A stretch of 64,000 nucleotides of DNA from Paraflavitalea sp966211765 (GTDB lineage Bacteria; Bacteroidota; Bacteroidia; Chitinophagales; Chitinophagaceae). The notes under the pieces are model-generated. The model was not told the DNA's origin. It saw only the letters and a program-made list of their open reading frames with translations, and searched no databases. A program made the translations under genes and the position numbers. Where the stretch lies: contig CBIHOV010000041.1 of the NCBI GenBank assembly GCA_966211765.1, positions 1 to 64,000 on the forward strand, given 5' to 3'. Below, piece after piece: positions 18,643 through 28,600 of the stretch (positions are counted from its first letter, which is position 1; each line of letters begins with the position of its first letter).

Positions 18643-20616
18643 CTAATCGTCCTGGCCTACCCGTTTTAAATTGAGTTTGGTTATAGGTGCTACAATTAAT
18701 GGAAATTTCTCTACGGTTACGTTGCTCGGATCCAGGCCAAATCCCTTTTCTTCTGAAAGACTGATCTCCTTTATCCAAAAATGAAGTTTCATCATCATAC
18801 GCTCCCACAACGGTAGTTCATTGTCTTCGCTAAGGTACTTTTCGAGCACTATAAATTGAAAATCGCCTACTACATTGTTTTTTTCCAGGCTTTCATACCG
18901 GCTGGTTACATTTACTTCTTTATTCTTCACAAGATCTTCAACTACTTTTCGAAACAACACATTGATACGAGGCTGAATACGGAACCCCAGGCGTAGATCG
19001 ATCCGGATAATATCATTAGGAATGATGTGATCTACTTTATATTCTGCAGTATAAGGATCATCCAGCGTATCAACATGCACAAACCAATAGATGTCAGCCC
19101 GTTTGGGTTTTTTGTTTAAGATCGAATAGATAATTTTATGTTCAATTTCCTTTGGGTTGTCAGCGCTTGTCAGGAAAACCAGGTGGGTAGCAAACTTAGG
19201 AACGGTTTTGTCATTGCTCAATTCCTGTATCTTAAGCAGGTAATGTTCAAGCTTTATAAATTCAACATACCGGTTTTTGATCTTTCTCGCTTTGAACCAA
19301 TTGTACATCACCAGGAATAACAAACCTCCTACGAGTACGGCAACATAGCCTCCATGTGGAAACTTATCAATATTGGCAAAAAGAAAACTGCATTCTATCG
19401 TCAAAAAGATGAGAAGATACAGGTAAATAAACAAAGATTTTCTTCTTTTCAGCACCAGGTAATTAGCAAATAAGATCGATGTGGCGATCATGCACAGCGT
19501 TATCGCCAACCCATAAGCTGCTTCCATATTAGAAGCTTTTTTAAAATAAAGGACAATGCTCACACATCCAACATATATTAGTAAATTAATGCCTGGAATA
19601 TAAAGCTGGCCACGCGCTTCTGTAGGATAGCTGATACGGAATTTTGGCCAAAGATTTAACCGCATAGCCTCACTGATCAGCGTAAATGATCCCGATATCA
19701 GGGCCTGGCTGGCAATAATGGCTGCAGCCGTAGCAATCGTGATCCCAAAATATAAGAACCATGCAGGCATTACCCCATAAAACGGATTGAATCCGGCACT
19801 GATCATTTCGTCTGTGATAGTCTTCCCCGTGTTATTATGCAATAACCAGGCTCCCTGGCCTAAATAGTTAAGTATCAAACAGGTCTTTACGAATATCCAG
19901 GAATACCGGATATTCCATTTCCCGCAATGCCCCAGATCAGAATAAAGCGCTTCTGCACCCGTTGTACAGAGAAATACACCCCCCAGAATATAAAACCCAT
20001 TGGGGTAATTTTTCAATAATTCAATGCCATAGTAAGGATTAAATGCCTTCAAAACCTGCACGTCATCGGAAACATGTACAATCCCCAGTATGGCAAGCAT
20101 AAAAAACCAGCAGGTCATTATAGGACCAAAAAGTTTACCGATACTGGCAGTGCCAAATTGCTGTATATAAAAGAGTACACTTAAAATTCCAAGAACAATA
20201 TAAACGACCGTAGATTGACTGATATGCGAAAATACAGGTACCTGTTTTAATCCTTCAATGGCTGAAGTTACTGAGATCGGTGGCGTGATCATTCCATCCG
20301 CCAATAAGGCCGCCCCGCCGATCATGGCTGGAATGACCAGCCATCGCTTCCGTCTTCTGACAAGGGCAAACAAGGAAAAAATTCCTCCCTCACCACGGTT
20401 GTCAGCATTGAGTGTCAGAATAACATACTTGATCGTGGTTTGAAGCGTCAGCGTCCAGATAATTAAAGATAATGCGCCAATTACCAAATGCTCATTGATC
20501 ACTTTCCCGTTGGTGATCGCATTTAAAACATATAAAGGAGAAGTGCCTATGTCGCCGTATATGATCCCGAGTGCTATCAGTAACCCTGCAAAACTTACCT
20601 TATTGTGTGAACCCAT
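18643..20616 (-). CDS. kup: KUP/HAK/KT-family potassium uptake protein
   Basis: From ATG 20616 (MGSHNKVSFAGLL) the protein is 657 aa, the normal length of Kup. Signatures: GIIYGDIGTSPLYV, GGIFSLFALVRRR, ALLADGMITPPISV, then about twelve membrane helices and a soluble C-terminal domain from ~residue 440. It carries K+/H+ symport. An upstream ATG at 20688 would add a spurious leader. It is divergent from the KdpD/KdpE-like pair with about 150 bp between starts, which suggests that this pair regulates Kup in place of kdpFABC. Confidence 0.96.
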   Translation of the reverse strand: MGSHNKVSFAGLLIALGIIYGDIGTSPLYVLNAITNGKVINEHLVIGALSLIIWTLTLQTTIKYVILTLNADNRGEGGIFSLFALVRRRKRWLVIPAMIGGAALLADGMITPPISVTSAIEGLKQVPVFSHISQSTVVYIVLGILSVLFYIQQFGTASIGKLFGPIMTCWFFMLAILGIVHVSDDVQVLKAFNPYYGIELLKNYPNGFYILGGVFLCTTGAEALYSDLGHCGKWNIRYSWIFVKTCLILNYLGQGAWLLHNNTGKTITDEMISAGFNPFYGVMPAWFLYFGITIATAAAIIASQALISGSFTLISEAMRLNLWPKFRISYPTEARGQLYIPGINLLIYVGCVSIVLYFKKASNMEAAYGLAITLCMIATSILFANYLVLKRRKSLFIYLYLLIFLTIECSFLFANIDKFPHGGYVAVLVGGLLFLVMYNWFKARKIKNRYVEFIKLEHYLLKIQELSNDKTVPKFATHLVFLTSADNPKEIEHKIIYSILNKKPKRADIYWFVHVDTLDDPYTAEYKVDHIIPNDIIRIDLRLGFRIQPRINVLFRKVVEDLVKNKEVNVTSRYESLEKNNVVGDFQFIVLEKYLSEDNELPLWERMMMKLHFWIKEISLSEEKGFGLDPSNVTVEKFPLIVAPITKLNLKRVGQDD

Positions 20617-20770
20617 GGAGAAAAAATAAGTGGAGTCAAAAGTAGAACACGAAATATAAAAATGCCCGGGAAACCATAGGTTGAACAAAATCTTTATAAA
20701 ATCTTTATACGGCCTGGCGGTTCTATTATACGTCTACATATCATTACTTTGCGAGTTAAATAAGCTTAAT

Positions 20771-21844
20771 ATGGCCAGTTTTTTTGCCAGTAAGGTGAAA
20801 AATGGAAGGCAATACCTGATCAGTCTGCTGCTTGTCCTGGTAGTGGCCACTTTGTGTTATGCGCTTTCAGCATATATGGGTTATCAGGTGGTGGCATTGA
20901 TCTTACTGGTCACCGTCTCTGTGATAGCCGTTTGTTTTGACATTTTTCCCGTCCTGCTGGCGGCACTGGCCAGCGCCTGTATCTGGGATTTCTTTTTCAT
21001 CCCACCCCGGTACAATTTTCATGTAAGCACTACAGAGGATACCATTCTTTTGATCATGTATTTCATCATCGCCATGGTCAATGCCGTGCTTACTTTTAGG
21101 GTAAGAATGGCAGAAAAAAACGCCAGAAAGAAAGAAGAAAGATCAAACACAATAAAACTATATAACACTTTATTAAATTCGTTGTCACATGAACTCAGAA
21201 CGCCGATCGCTACAATAATTGGTGCGACAGACAATTTACAGGCCAACAATACAAAGCTTACAGAACAAAATAAAGACCGGTTAATAGTGGAAATTTCTAA
21301 AGCCGCCTTTCGGTTGAACAGGCAGGTGGAGAACTTACTAAACATGTCACGCCTCGAATCGGGCTTTATTAAGCCCAGGAAGGATTGGTGTGATGTAAAT
21401 GAGGTAGTTTATGAAACAGTACGAAAAATAGAGGACAATAAAATAACGCAGCGAATAACCATCAATATCAATCCGGGTTTACCACTATTCAAAACGGATA
21501 AAGATATGCTCGAACAGATTATTTATAACCTGCTCAATAATGCTTGTCTTTATACGCAGCCCGATGCCTGGATTCATATTTCTGCGATCAGTCATGCTGA
21601 TATTTTACAACTCATAATTGAAGACGATGGTCCTGGTTTTCCCCAGGAAGAAATACAGCATGTATTTGATAAGTTTTACCGGTTAAAAAACGCGAAAGCA
21701 GGGGGCACGGGCCTTGGCTTATCCATCGTAAAAGGATTTACAGAGGCCTTGGATGGCAGCGTTCAACTCGAAAATATTACAAGGGGAGGTGCAAGGTTTA
21801 CTATTGAAATGCCTTGTGAAACGTCCTGGTTAAAAGTTGACTAA
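20771..21844 (+). CDS. Short KdpD-like sensor histidine kinase (DUF4118 + HisKA + HATPase)
   Basis: From ATG 20771 the protein is about 357 aa (an ATG at 20681 would add 30). It has four close membrane helices of the DUF4118/KdpD type with the hallmark IWDFFFIPPRYNF, then LNSLSHELRTPIA (phospho-accepting His), an N box IIYNLLNNACLYT, and G boxes DDGPGFP and GGTGLGLSIVKGF. It lacks the ~370-residue KdpD domain, USP domain and GAF of full KdpD. The stop overlaps the next start (TAATG), so it is translationally coupled to the KdpE-like regulator. Likely senses K+ or osmotic state; inferred from family and the adjacent kup. Confidence 0.88.
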   Translation: MASFFASKVKNGRQYLISLLLVLVVATLCYALSAYMGYQVVALILLVTVSVIAVCFDIFPVLLAALASACIWDFFFIPPRYNFHVSTTEDTILLIMYFIIAMVNAVLTFRVRMAEKNARKKEERSNTIKLYNTLLNSLSHELRTPIATIIGATDNLQANNTKLTEQNKDRLIVEISKAAFRLNRQVENLLNMSRLESGFIKPRKDWCDVNEVVYETVRKIEDNKITQRITININPGLPLFKTDKDMLEQIIYNLLNNACLYTQPDAWIHISAISHADILQLIIEDDGPGFPQEEIQHVFDKFYRLKNAKAGGTGLGLSIVKGFTEALDGSVQLENITRGGARFTIEMPCETSWLKVD

Positions 21845-22530
21845 TGAATAAAGCAGAAATACTGATCATTGATGACGAAGAACAGATACAAAGGCTGTTG
21901 GATATTACCCTGCAAGCTAATAATTATACAGTAGCTATTGCCTCTTCAGCGAAAGAAGGTCTTATTTTGGCATCTAACCACCCGCCTGATCTGATCCTGT
22001 TGGACTTGGGCCTGCCTGACAAGGATGGTTTAAGTGTTTTGCAGGAATTGCGCCAATGGTATACAAATTCGGTCATTGTTTTATCAGTGCAGAATGATGA
22101 AGAAATAATTATCAGGGCACTCGACTGTGGGGCCAATGATTACCTGTCAAAGCCATTTCGAACCGGCGAATTATTGGCCCGTATAAGGTCCGCATTGCGA
22201 AGTACAGCCTTAGAAGATAATGATCCGGTTATGATTTTCGATGAATTGCAAATAGACCTAAATGTAAGGGTGGTAAGAAAAGGCGGAGAACTGGTGAAAC
22301 TCACCACAACTGAATACAACTTATTGACCTTGTTGGCAAAGAATGAAGGCAAAGTACTAACGCACCAATATCTTCTGCGATCCGTATGGGGACCCGGTTT
22401 TATCAGTCAATCACAATATTTAAGAGTGTTCGTCGCTCAAATCAGGAAAAAGATCGAGACAGATCCCAATCGTCCTGAGTACCTTATAACAGAATCAGGC
22501 GTTGGTTATCGCTTTATCCGCAAGCAATAG
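21844..22530 (+). CDS. KdpE-like OmpR-family response regulator
   Basis: 228 residues: a receiver domain (IIDDEEQIQ, LLDLGLPDKDG with the phospho-acceptor Asp, DYLSKPF with Lys) and an OmpR-type winged helix (TTEYNLLTLLA, LRSVWGPGFISQSQYLRVF, ESGVGYRF). The C-terminal sequence is closest to KdpE. It starts inside the stop of the kinase gene and is the last gene of the pair; a convergent gene ends 9 bp later. The probable target is the divergent kup gene. Confidence 0.9.
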   Translation: MNKAEILIIDDEEQIQRLLDITLQANNYTVAIASSAKEGLILASNHPPDLILLDLGLPDKDGLSVLQELRQWYTNSVIVLSVQNDEEIIIRALDCGANDYLSKPFRTGELLARIRSALRSTALEDNDPVMIFDELQIDLNVRVVRKGGELVKLTTTEYNLLTLLAKNEGKVLTHQYLLRSVWGPGFISQSQYLRVFVAQIRKKIETDPNRPEYLITESGVGYRFIRKQ

Positions 22531-22539
22531 ATTTATCGC

Positions 22540-24621
22540 TTATTCCTGTGAACGCTGACCCGCAGCCGCTTCCCTTGTTTTTCTGATCAATTCTTCTACT
22601 TCCGCCAGCAAGCCCAGTTGCTCACAGGTTTCCCGGAAGTAGGCATAATTGCCAGGCTGGTTGTTTTGCTCGGCCAGCGATACCGCATCGGCCAGCCACG
22701 ATAGATAAGTTTTCTTTGGCGCATTGGTGTATTGAAAACAAAACAATCCCACCAGGTAACAGCACTCCGGTTCAAATACATTGATCTTCTCTACCACATA
22801 CTCGTTGATCTTCGATTCAATATCAATAAAGATATTCAGCAACAGTTGTTTATCCGTGCCAGCCTGTTCAAATCCCAGCATGAGTATTTTTAAATACTCT
22901 ACGATCGTCTCTACATATTGCGGTATTCTTTTTAAGGCAGCATAATTTTTTTCGGCCAGCTGAATATGCGCAAAAGCCGTATGGAAATCATTCTCCTTCC
23001 GGGCCAGTATCGCCATCGCCAATGCCGATAAGGCCAGCAAATGAGGCTCATGGTATTTCTCTGCCAGTGCTTTTGCCCGCAGTACATCCCCACGCGCAGA
23101 TACTACCGCATCCGGGTGATTGATCCTTAATTTAAACATCGCCCGCCGGCTCAGCAGTTGCGACACCCGCGGTTCATCAAAATCAGCTTCCATTTCCTGT
23201 ATCGCGTGGTGCAAGAATTGAATGCCTTCCATGTCCTGCTGTACCAGTGCATGAAACGAATAATAATAAAGGATATCAGCCAATTCGGTGGGGGTAGGAT
23301 CCCGTTTGAAATAAGGTGTCAGTTTACTGGGGAAATTTTCAAACAGACCCGTAATGCCGAAATAGGTTTGCGCCAGTCCGATCAGCGCAGGTGTCTCCGG
23401 AGAAGTATTGGCCGTATGTTTCAGGTTCATCCTGGCCGGATTCGTAAACAGGTCTTCCATGCCCGGCGGCGGCGGCCCCACTTCCGCCTGCTCTATATGA
23501 ACACCTACATGCTGAGCCCTTTCTATCCGGTTCTGGAAATTGAAAACATAAGAGCGGCCATGGTTCAGCAGGAACCGCGACAAAGCTTCTCCTTCATAGT
23601 CCGATTGGTAACGTTCGCGCCAGGCCTTGTCATAAATAAACCGGGCCGTCACCTCATCACCATAAGATTCTGCCAGCGCTGTCAGCATATTGATAGCATC
23701 CATGGGCTCCAGCAACGCACTCTTTTCCCGCAGCCTGTCAGCAAGCGGCGTATTCACATGTCCTGCTGCTGAGAATGGCTCAAAAGGAGCGCCTGCCGTA
23801 GCAACCATTTCTCTCAGTAACTCCGCCGGATCGTATTCAACTACCTGTGCTTTCCCTGCTCCGTAAAAACCGATCACCTCGCTCATACTTTCCCGCACTT
23901 TGCTCCCCGGCATATAGGTATAGGTAAACCCCTTTGCCGTGGCAGCTGCATCACGCAAACCCAGGTAATTCCGGTTATCGTCGAAGTCCTGGCCCGAAAA
24001 ACCACAGAAAATAAAATGATACTGTTCCAACAGTTTCAGCAGTGCATCCTGCAGCGCTTTGGCCCTTCCTTTCAATCTTTGTTTGCGCGTATCAACCATT
24101 GAGGCGGGGGAAGAACAGGAACCATGTATCTTGATAATGGGGATGGTATCGGAAGATGATTGTGCTGCCAGGGCATTGAAACCCGCTTCATCATAATAAA
24201 CGGTGTAAGGAATATTGCTGGCAGCAAAGGCCCGTTCAAAATTCTGGTCGAAGTTGGTGGTCACCACGGCTTTTACCAGACCTGCTTTGGCAAGCCCCGC
24301 CGTATAATATTGAACGGCATTATAAGTATCCGTATCTACTGCGCTCAACAGTTCAAAATAACGGATACCTGCACGTTCCACCATCCGTTGCGCCTGGTAA
24401 TCGGGCGGGAAAGTATTTTCCCCGCGCTTCTCCCGGATAGCGGTGAGCAGTTGTTCCCGGAAGCGCGTCCTGATGCCAAATTGTTCCATCCGGTCCCACA
24501 GGGTTTCCAGGATGGCATCATTCAATTGGTTCCAGCCAGGCAGGGAGGAAGGAGGAGCCATCGAGCAGCCTGCACCGGCAAAGACCACTACACCCTCCTG
24601 TATTCCGGGTATACTTACCAT
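22540..24621 (-). CDS. SIR2-domain protein with C-terminal helical (TPR-like) region
   Basis: 693 residues. The first ~270 are a SIR2-type Rossmann domain: FAGAGCS (14-20, NAD-binding Gly loop), TTNFD (121-125), KIHGS (164-168) and FIFCGFSGQDF (203-213). Asn123 and His166 are in the positions of the NADase residues of SIR2 effectors such as ThsA and DSR proteins. The zinc-ribbon cysteines of deacetylase sirtuins are absent. The rest (~280-690) is alpha-helical with TPR-like helix pairs. Such SIR2-plus-helical-repeat proteins often act in anti-phage abortive infection by depleting NAD+. No partner gene is next to it, so the defence role is inference. Confidence 0.8.
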   Translation of the reverse strand: MVSIPGIQEGVVVFAGAGCSMAPPSSLPGWNQLNDAILETLWDRMEQFGIRTRFREQLLTAIREKRGENTFPPDYQAQRMVERAGIRYFELLSAVDTDTYNAVQYYTAGLAKAGLVKAVVTTNFDQNFERAFAASNIPYTVYYDEAGFNALAAQSSSDTIPIIKIHGSCSSPASMVDTRKQRLKGRAKALQDALLKLLEQYHFIFCGFSGQDFDDNRNYLGLRDAAATAKGFTYTYMPGSKVRESMSEVIGFYGAGKAQVVEYDPAELLREMVATAGAPFEPFSAAGHVNTPLADRLREKSALLEPMDAINMLTALAESYGDEVTARFIYDKAWRERYQSDYEGEALSRFLLNHGRSYVFNFQNRIERAQHVGVHIEQAEVGPPPPGMEDLFTNPARMNLKHTANTSPETPALIGLAQTYFGITGLFENFPSKLTPYFKRDPTPTELADILYYYSFHALVQQDMEGIQFLHHAIQEMEADFDEPRVSQLLSRRAMFKLRINHPDAVVSARGDVLRAKALAEKYHEPHLLALSALAMAILARKENDFHTAFAHIQLAEKNYAALKRIPQYVETIVEYLKILMLGFEQAGTDKQLLLNIFIDIESKINEYVVEKINVFEPECCYLVGLFCFQYTNAPKKTYLSWLADAVSLAEQNNQPGNYAYFRETCEQLGLLAEVEELIRKTREAAAGQRSQE

Positions 24622-24687
24622 AAATTTGATGTTAACTAGTGCGAAGAGAAAGGGTAGCGGTGGGATAGATCAGCAATGTTGTCCTGC

Positions 24688-25179
24688 TCAATCTTTGGGT
24701 TCCCACAATTGAACTTTGTTTCCTTCTCCGTCAAGGATATGCACAAATTTGCCGTAATCATAACTTTCGATAGTGTCAACAATGGTAACGCCTTCCTTTT
24801 TCAATTCCTCTACAAGCGCTTCCAGGTTTTCCACTCTGTAATTGATCATAAAGTCCTTAGTGGAAGGTGCAAAGTATTTTGTCGTTTCAGGAAACGGAGT
24901 CCATTGCGTCTGTCCTTTTTTTGTGCTGTCGGCACCTTCATACCACTCAAAAGTTGCACCATATGGGTTGGTGTCTAATCCAAGATGTTTTTGATACCAC
25001 TCTTTCACTTTGTTAGGGTCTTTGCATTTGAAAAAAATGCCACCAATGCCGGTTACTTTTTTCATTGTTGTTGTTTTTTCGTTTTTTCTTGAAATTACTG
25101 TCTTAAATGCGAAACCAAAGCAAAATGATGTCGCAGTGAGCAAGGTTATTAAAGCCGCTTTTTTCATTGTCGGGTTCAT
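24688..25179 (-). CDS. VOC (glyoxalase/bleomycin-resistance fold) protein with N-terminal hydrophobic segment
   Basis: 163 residues. The C-terminal ~125 residues are a VOC fold: GIGGIFFKCKDPNKVKEWY, YRVENLEALVEELKKEGV and HILDGEGNKVQLWEP with the metal-side Glu. The N-terminus (MKKAALITLLTATSFCFGFAF) is hydrophobic and could be a signal or anchor. A second ATG at 25065 (MKKVTGIGG) would give the usual cytosolic form, so the true start is uncertain. It lies 12 bp beyond the receiver gene and may be its operon partner. Confidence 0.85.
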   Translation of the reverse strand: MNPTMKKAALITLLTATSFCFGFAFKTVISRKNEKTTTMKKVTGIGGIFFKCKDPNKVKEWYQKHLGLDTNPYGATFEWYEGADSTKKGQTQWTPFPETTKYFAPSTKDFMINYRVENLEALVEELKKEGVTIVDTIESYDYGKFVHILDGEGNKVQLWEPKD

Positions 25180-25191
25180 TTAATCTGTTAT

Positions 25192-25623
25192 CTAACTCCT
25201 GTTCAGTTGAGCAATGGAGCGCTGCAATCCTTCCTCCGTAGCCTGCCGGGTAAGGTGCAGCAGTATTTTTTTCAGAGTGCCATAATCGGTGGGTTTTGAC
25301 AGAAAGCCAAGGGCCCCAAGACCGGCCGCCGTATCCCGGTCTTTTTTTGCAGAAGAGGTCGAATACATGATCACGGGAATATGCTTTAGATCTTCATGGC
25401 GCTTAAGTTGTGTTAGGCATTCCCATCCGTCCATACCCGGCATGTTGATATCAAGGAATATCAGGTCAGGCTTACTGATCCCATTATGCTGCAGCTTATT
25501 CAATGCATCCTGCCCGTCGATCGCACTGTAATAGTTAATGGAAGCATCTATTTCTCCCAGTGCCTCTGCAAACAGCTCCGAATCATCTGCATCATCATCC
25601 ACAAATAAGATCGTTTTGTACAT
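25192..25623 (-). CDS. Stand-alone response regulator receiver paired with the hybrid kinase
   Basis: 143 residues; FVDDDADD, LIFLDINMPGMDG (phospho-acceptor), MYSTSSAKKD and GFLSKPTD with Lys. No output domain. It begins 20 bp after the stop of the 1006-residue hybrid kinase on the same strand, so the two are probably cotranscribed and act as a phosphorelay pair, as with phytochrome-type Rcp1 proteins. Confidence 0.92.
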   Translation of the reverse strand: MYKTILFVDDDADDSELFAEALGEIDASINYYSAIDGQDALNKLQHNGISKPDLIFLDINMPGMDGWECLTQLKRHEDLKHIPVIMYSTSSAKKDRDTAAGLGALGFLSKPTDYGTLKKILLHLTRQATEEGLQRSIAQLNRS

Positions 25624-25643
25624 GGTTAGTTCGGTATAATGGT

Positions 25644-28600
25644 TTAGGTAGACTCTTTTACCTGGCTGAGGGGCAAACGGATGATAAAGCTCGCCCCTTT
25701 GTTCTTGTAGCCCCTGGCGGTAATCGTTCCATGGTGCCGCTCCACTATTTTTTTGCAGAGCGCCAGCCCAAGACCTGTTCCTTCATAATCACTGGCAGGG
25801 TTCAGCCTGGCAAAGGTATCAAAGATTTTAGTTGCATGCATTTCATCAAAACCAATTCCGTTGTCGGCAACCGATATTTCCAGGTATGGTTGATTATCAG
25901 CTTGCGTTGTGGTATGGGCGGTGATGGAAATAACAGGCCGTTGCCCTTCCCGTGAAAACTTCAAGGCATTTTGAATGATATTGTAAAAAAGCTGGTGTAT
26001 CAAAATGGGCGCCCCTTCAATTACCGGCAGTCTGTCCGATTGTATAATGGCCTGTTTCCGCTGAATCACCAATTCCAGGTCCGATTCAATACCCTGAATG
26101 ATCCCGTTGAGATCGATAGGCTTAAAGGGCTGATCCGCCGCACTGATCGAAGAATAGCTTAATATACCGTCTACCACCGCCAGCATTCTGTCGGTGGCAG
26201 TCATTACCTTGTTTATATACGACTGTGCCTTGTCCGGCAACATACTTGCATACTCATCCAGCAGCCGTTTTTCAAAGATCCTGATCTTGCGCACCGGCTC
26301 TTTCAGGTCATGACTGGCCACATGGGCAAACTGCAGCAGGTCTTCATTGGAGCGTTGCAGCTCGGCCGTTCTTTCCCGCACCATCGATTCCAGTAATATT
26401 TCTGTCTGCCTCCGGCTCTCCGCCATTTTGATATGCATATCTACCTTGGCCACCAGTTCCTTCGAAGAAAATGGCTTTACCAGGTAATCATCTGCCCCGC
26501 TGGCAATACCGGCTATTTTGGCTTCCTCACCGGCCCTCGCCGATAAGAAGATGACAGGCATATGCCTGGTGGCCCCATGATTTCGTATCTTTTTCAACAG
26601 TCCAAGGCCGTCCAGCCTGGGCATCATGATATCTGACAGCAGCAGGTCGGGTTGGTGGAGTAGGGCGCTGTTGAAGGCTTCTTCTCCATCAACAGCCGTA
26701 ATAACGTCAAACTGATCACTCAGCAAACGATATACATAGGCCCGCATATCTGTATTGTCATCCGCCAATAATACTTTATACCGGGTGGCCGTTCCGTTAC
26801 CGTTGTTTACAGGTGACTGCAAACCTGCTTCCGCTATCTCCGCTGTATTGTCCGCCCCTGTTGGCAATATCCATTTTTGAGCCTCTTCCACAAAAGCAGT
26901 TGCATGGCCCGCTGCCCTCGCGCTAACCGGTATTTCCACGATCTTGTCGGCAGTCAAATGATCCTTGCCCAGGGGGATCGAAACGGTAAAGACAGAGCCC
27001 TTTCCCAGTTCACTGCTCACCTGTATAGTACCCTGGTGCAATTTTACCAGCTCCTTTACCAGCGCAAGCCCGATGCCTGTTCCTTCCTGACTTCTTCCGC
27101 TGGTGTGCTCAATGCGGTAAAAGCGGTCGAATATCTTATCCAACTGGTCGGGGGCAATACCTGCGCCCGTATCACGCACTGATACATGAATCGCTGCATC
27201 CACCTGTTTGACCCCGATGCTGATCTTGCCTCCAATACTGTACTTGAATGCATTCGATACAAGATTCAAAATGATCCTTTCCCACATGTCTATATCAACA
27301 TACACCTCTCCCTCGATCACTTCAGTCCGGATCTCCAGTTGCATACCTGCATTTTCGATAGCAGACCTGAACACACTGGCCAGGTCGGCCGTGAGCCCGC
27401 TGATATCAACCCGCGAAAACCTGCCTTCCATCCGCCCTGCTTCAATTCTTGAAAACTCCAGCAGGGTATTGACCAGTTTTTGCATCCGGAGCGCATTGCG
27501 CTGGATCAGCTCCAGCCTGGCCTTATTGGCTGGAATGGTCTGTGGGTCATTCAATGCTTCTTCAGCAGGACCCAATAACAGCGTAAGTGGTGTACGGAAC
27601 TCATGACTGATATTGGAAAAGAAAGTGGTCTTGGCCTTGTCTATTTCTGCCAGCGCTGCCATTCTTTTCCTTTCTTCTTCCATGGCGTGTACGTTGGCAA
27701 AACTGGTAGCCACCTGGTCAGCGATCAGCGAGAAGAAGCTGCTGTATTTTTCATCCAGTAAGCGATAGGGATTTTGTCCGATCACTAAAAAACCATAAGG
27801 GGCCGCAGAAGCCCCTTGTATTACCGGTAAGATGATGGCCCTGGCAGTAGCTACTTTCCATATCCCTTTGGGCATGGCGCCAAAGGCAGGCTGCAGGTTC
27901 TCCAATACCTGTAGTTGCCGGGTGGCAGCGGCTTGTTGAAAAAGCAGCGCGAGCGCGCCAGCCCCATCCAGGTCAATTTCCCGGGGTAGGGTATGTGCCG
28001 GAAGTTCTTCATGCGTATAGCTGGAAAGAATGGCTTTATTGTCCTGTAAGGCAAAGTACAAGGCAAATGGAAAGTCATAAGGGTTTTGCTGTAGCGTGGC
28101 GATCGTTTTGCCTGCTACTTCCGTATTGGATTTGGGAACCGTCAGGTTTTTACCCAATTGTGTCAGTGTCCTCAACTGGCGTTCACTAATGATCCTATCC
28201 GTATCATCGGTATTGGCGCAGATCATTCCGGCCGTCATACCATCGTCTCCCGGAATGGGCGTATAAGAGAAAGTATAATAAGTTTCTTCCGGATAGCCGT
28301 TGCGCTCCATGATCAGTAACTGCGATTCTACATAAACCCCTTCATCCTGCTCCATTACCTTTTGCAGCATGTGACCGATATCATTCCAGATATCTTTCCA
28401 CACCAGTGAGGCCGGTGCGCCCAGCGCCCAGGGATGTTTTCCTCCCACAATGGCTTTGTAAGGATCATTGTACAGTTTGATCAATTCTTTGCCCCATCCC
28501 AGCCAGATGGGTTGGCGGGAAGTAAGCATGATGCGAATACAGGTTCTAAGGCTTTGGGGCCAGGAGCTGCTGGGGCCCAGGGGCGTTTCGGACCAGTTGA

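Noticed and set aside
22540..24621. SIR2 protein as a protein deacetylase
   Set aside because: The zinc-binding Cys pairs of deacetylase sirtuins are missing and the helical C-terminus is typical of defence-type SIR2 proteins.
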